DNA from: CAYPGJ01 sp964638515
GTDB lineage: Bacteria; Planctomycetota; Phycisphaerae; Phycisphaerales; UBA1924
Length of the DNA stretch: 64,000 nt
Assembly: GCA_964638515.1 (NCBI GenBank)
Contig: CAZWZL010000003.1
Coordinates: 1 to 64,000 of the forward strand
Direction: 5' to 3'
Made by a program: the position numbers and the translations under genes. Each line of letters starts with the position of its first letter. Position 1 is the stretch's first letter. Shown here piece by piece: positions 57,434-64,000 of the stretch. The notes below the pieces were generated by a model, which had not been told where the DNA came from, made no database searches, and saw only the letters and a list, made by a program, of their open reading frames with translations.

Positions 57434-59354
57434 CCTCATTCATCACGCGCATCTCCCGATGGCTCCCTCGCATCGGCTGGACCGTCATCACGCTCGCCCT
57501 CGTCCTTGGCGCGTTCATCGTGGGGCGCGGCATGGAATCCGGCGCCATGCGGGCCTCGCCCTCGGCGGCCGGAGCCCCCCCCGGTTCCGAAGATCGCCCG
57601 CAGGTCTGGACGTGCTCCATGCACCCGCAGATCCGCCTCCCCAACGCCGGGCCCTGCCCGATCTGCTTCATGGACCTCATCCCGCTGCGCGCCGGGAGCG
57701 ACGGTGATCCGACCGCCCCCGTGCTCACCCTCAGCCCCTCGGCCCGCACTCTTGCAGAGATCCAAACATCCCCCGTGCTTCGCAAGCCCGCGTCCGTGGA
57801 TGTGCGGATGGTCGGGCTCGTCGAGTACGACGCGACCCGCATCCATAACGTCGCGGTGCTCTCCGAGGGTCAGATAGACCGCCTGTTCGTGCAGTACGCC
57901 GGCGCGCGCGTCAAGCAGGGCGAGCATCTCGCGACCTTCTACAGCCCGCAGGTGCTCACGGCCGGCAACGAACTGGTGGCCGCGCTCTCGTCGCCCCGCC
58001 CCGTCGGGCTCGCGGGCGAGATGAATCTCTCGGACGTCGCGCAGCAGCGACTCAATCTGCTGGGGGTCCCCCAGGACCACATCGATCACATCCTGCGGAC
58101 GAAAACGAATCCCCGAAGCTACACCATCTACAGCCCCATCGACGGCGTGATCCGCTCCATCGAAGTTCATCAGGGCCGCTGGCTCGAGACTGGCGGGGAC
58201 CTCGTCGAACTCGTCGACCCGTCACGCATGTGGGTGTTGCTCGACGCGTATGAGCGCGACCTGCCCTTCATCCGCTACGGCCAGCACGTTGAGCTGCGCG
58301 TGGACGCCCTGCCGGGGCGCACCTTCGAGGGCTTCGTCGCCTTCATCCCGCCCGAACTCGACCCCCGCACGCGCACCGCGAAAGTGCGCCTCACCGTCGC
58401 CAATGCCGACGGCGCGCTGCGCCAAGGCATGTTCGTGCGCGCCGCGCTCAAGGTCGGCATCCGGGCCGACGCCTCCGTGTTCGCCCCGGACCTCTCCGGC
58501 GTCTGGTTGTGCCCCATGCACCCCGAGATGCAGGCCGCCGAGCCCGGACACTGCGACATCTGCGCCATGAGCCTCGTCGCTGCCGCGACAAACGGCCGTT
58601 CGGACACAAGCCACCCTCTCCTGATTCCCGCCACGGCTCCGCTCGTCACCGGTCGTCGCGCCATCGTCTACGTCGAGCGATCTCCGGGCGAGTACGAGGG
58701 GCGGGAAATCTCGCTCGGCCTGCGCGCCGGAGACGAGTACGTCGTGCTCGACGGGCTGCAGGAGGGCGAACGCGTCGTCACCCGCGGCAACTTCAAGATC
58801 GACAGCGCCCTGCAGATCGAAGCTCGCCCGAGTCTGATGAGCCCCACCAGTGCTCCACCGGACGAGCCCGCCCTCCCCACCGCTCGCCTGCCATCCAGCC
58901 CCGAGGATCGCGCCGCCGCGAGGCCCATCTGGGTCGCGTCCGTCGCGCTCGCTCGAGCGCTGGCCGACAGCAACCTCGAAGCCGCACGGGCCGACGCCGA
59001 GCGCCTCGCCCACGCGCTCAGGCACGCCTCGAGCCCAAACCGGCCGATCCACGACGCTCTCCGGTCCGCCGCCGACGCCGTCGCGCCGACCATCGCGCAC
59101 GTGCAACACATGGATCTCGATGCGCTCCGCACCGCGTTTCATGAATGGACGGGCGCGCTCGTCCGGCTCGCCGATCAGCTCGGCCCGCCCGATGACCTCA
59201 CGCTGTACCTGCAGCACTGCCCGATGGCCTTCGACAACAAGGGCGGAGACTGGCTGCTCGACCAGGACGAGATCCTGAACCCGTACTACGGCGCCGCGAT
59301 GCTCCGCTGCGGTGAGACGCTCCGGACCATCGCCCCCGCGTCGGGAGCGGAGCC

Positions 59355-59358
<4 letters not shown>
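57430..59358 (+). CDS. CusB-like periplasmic adaptor with two heavy-metal-binding motifs
   Basis: A 642-residue membrane-fusion protein of a metal RND system. After an N-terminal membrane anchor (about 16-32) there is a heavy-metal-binding motif, CSMHPQIRLPNAGPCPIC (C62, M64, H65, C76, C79), and a second, CPMHPEMQAAEPGHCDIC (from about residue 360). The core (100-350) has barrel-sandwich and beta domains (VKQGEHLATFYSPQVL, YSPIDGVI). The C-terminal 140 residues look like a DUF3347-type domain with CPMAFDNKGGDWL and NPYYGAAMLRCG. Both motif types usually bind copper or silver. ATGA overlap with the channel gene. Confidence 0.9.
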
Positions 59359-63206
<3,848 letters not shown>

Positions 63207-63224
63207 ACCCGTTGGAGGAACCTG

Positions 63225-64000
63225 ATGAAACGTTCTCGTGTTGCAGCTCTCGCATCCCTTCTCGTGACGGGCGCCGCCGCGATCCTCGTCGCCCCGGCAT
63301 TCGCTGGCGACACCAAGGTCTGCCCGATCTCGGGCGAAACCGTCGAAGCCGGCTCCCCCACAGCCACGTTCAACGGCAAGACCGTGGATTTCTGCTGCAA
63401 GAAGTGCCTCCGCAAGTGGGAGGCCATGGATGACACGCAGAGGACCGCGACGCTCGCCAAGTTCACCGCCGCCCCCAAAGCGGCTGAAGGCGAGGATCAT
63501 CACGCCGACGCGGGCACGGGCGACCTCGCCCCCGCGCACAACAAGGCGTGTCCCGGCTGTGGCGAAGCGATGACCATGCCCGCCGCCGCAACCGTCTCGT
63601 TCAAGGGCCTTTCCATCGGCCTCTGCTGCAACGGCTGCGAGTCCAAGTGGAACGCCATGGACGAGGACGCTCGGTTCGAGTTCCTCCTTGCGCATGCCGA
63701 CATGGGCCCCGTGAACGACACCTGCCCCATCGGCAAGGAGCCCATCGATCTCGCCACCAAGACCACCATCATCCTCGGCAAGACCGTCGGCTATTGTTGC
63801 GCCGGCTGCGAGGAGAAGTTCGCCAAGAAGTCCGAAGAGGACCAGCAGGCGTTCCTGGCCAAGTACGACAACCTCGAGATCGCCAACACCTGGTGCCCCG
63901 TCGGCAAGCACGAAGTCAACGCCGACGGCGGAACCTTCGTGTTCAATGGCAAGAAGGTCCAGCTCTGCTGCCCGGACTGCATCCCCGGCTGGATCAAGAT
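63225..64000 (+). CDS. Exported protein with at least four YHS/TRASH-like metal-binding units (partial)
   Basis: The protein starts MKRSRVAALASLLVTGAAAI with a signal peptide ending near AFAGD and runs off the window at residue 258. Four cysteine units are seen: CPISGETV with FCCKKCLRKW (C33, C57, C58, C61), CPGCGEAM with LCCNGCESKW (C110, C112, C134, C135, C138), CPIGKEPI with YCCAGCEEKF (C167, C191, C192, C195) and CPVGKHEV with LCCPDCIPGW (C224, C248, C249, C252). Each resembles a YHS/TRASH domain. GGAGGAA lies just before the ATG and the gene begins 18 bases after the pump, so it probably belongs to the operon, most likely as a periplasmic metal buffer. Confidence 0.85.
   Translation, partial: MKRSRVAALASLLVTGAAAILVAPAFAGDTKVCPISGETVEAGSPTATFNGKTVDFCCKKCLRKWEAMDDTQRTATLAKFTAAPKAAEGEDHHADAGTGDLAPAHNKACPGCGEAMTMPAAATVSFKGLSIGLCCNGCESKWNAMDEDARFEFLLAHADMGPVNDTCPIGKEPIDLATKTTIILGKTVGYCCAGCEEKFAKKSEEDQQAFLAKYDNLEIANTWCPVGKHEVNADGGTFVFNGKKVQLCCPDCIPGWIK

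Overview
The window looks like part of a metagenome-assembled scaffold from a Planctomycetota bacterium, most likely class Phycisphaerae. The DNA is GC-rich. Several exported proteins end in paired GC-type dockerin repeats, and others end in a PTPGAA-hydrophobic-RRRR (PEP-CTERM-like) sorting tail; both are typical of Phycisphaerales. Two runs of exactly 100 N (33727-33826 and 37297-37396) are scaffolding gaps. This placement rests on protein style, not on a marker tree.

Layout. 1-3.7 kb: clpX (partial), a small SHOCT-like membrane protein, an exported amidohydrolase and trigger factor. 4-8.4 kb: two secreted dockerin proteins facing each other (an S8 peptidase and a beta-repeat protein). 8.5-14.3 kb: an FHA-GAF-SpoIIE phosphatase, a thioredoxin-NHL protein, a free-Met-R-sulfoxide reductase-like GAF protein, a DUF378 protein and a strange Asn/Gly/Phe/Trp-rich protein with many FG dipeptides. 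14.6-24.5 kb: tRNA-Ile, MoxR ATPase plus lipoprotein, rnc, rpmH, sucC, OsmC, a seven-EF-hand protein, DUF1569, an exported unknown, a methyltransferase and rpmB. 24.7-34.6 kb: a YyaL-type thioredoxin protein with a DsbD-like tail, a seven-repeat propeller with dockerins, fahA with a conserved unknown partner, a HEAT lipoprotein, an HPF-like protein and proS (interrupted by a gap).

34.9-41.2 kb: a cluster of PEP-CTERM-like exported proteins, including two almost identical tandem P-domain genes, a flavin-dependent halogenase-family enzyme, a further P-domain protein and a truncated copy ending against tRNA-Arg. 41.3-48.2 kb: two M16 peptidase genes (one active, one lacking the zinc motif), then ctaB, an ABC-2 exporter and a Sco-type copper chaperone as one unit linked to cytochrome oxidase assembly. 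48.2-53.2 kb: a candidate structured small RNA, dnaA, an exported helical-repeat protein and a DegT aminotransferase. 53.2-55.4 kb: a prepilin-type protein, tRNA-Tyr, tRNA-Thr and a DUF1570 metalloprotease-like protein. 55.6-64 kb: a copper/silver-type efflux operon (Cys-rich exported protein, then translationally coupled outer-membrane, adaptor and RND pump genes) followed by a protein with at least four YHS/TRASH-like metal-binding units that runs off the window.

The most rewarding places are the copper locus with its multi-YHS protein, the P-domain array with its vestigial leaders and a gap that looks like a k=55 assembly artefact, the FG-rich protein, the YyaL-DsbD fusion and the hairpin RNA candidate before dnaA. 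I did not find a CRISPR array, prophage, transposase or toxin-antitoxin system.
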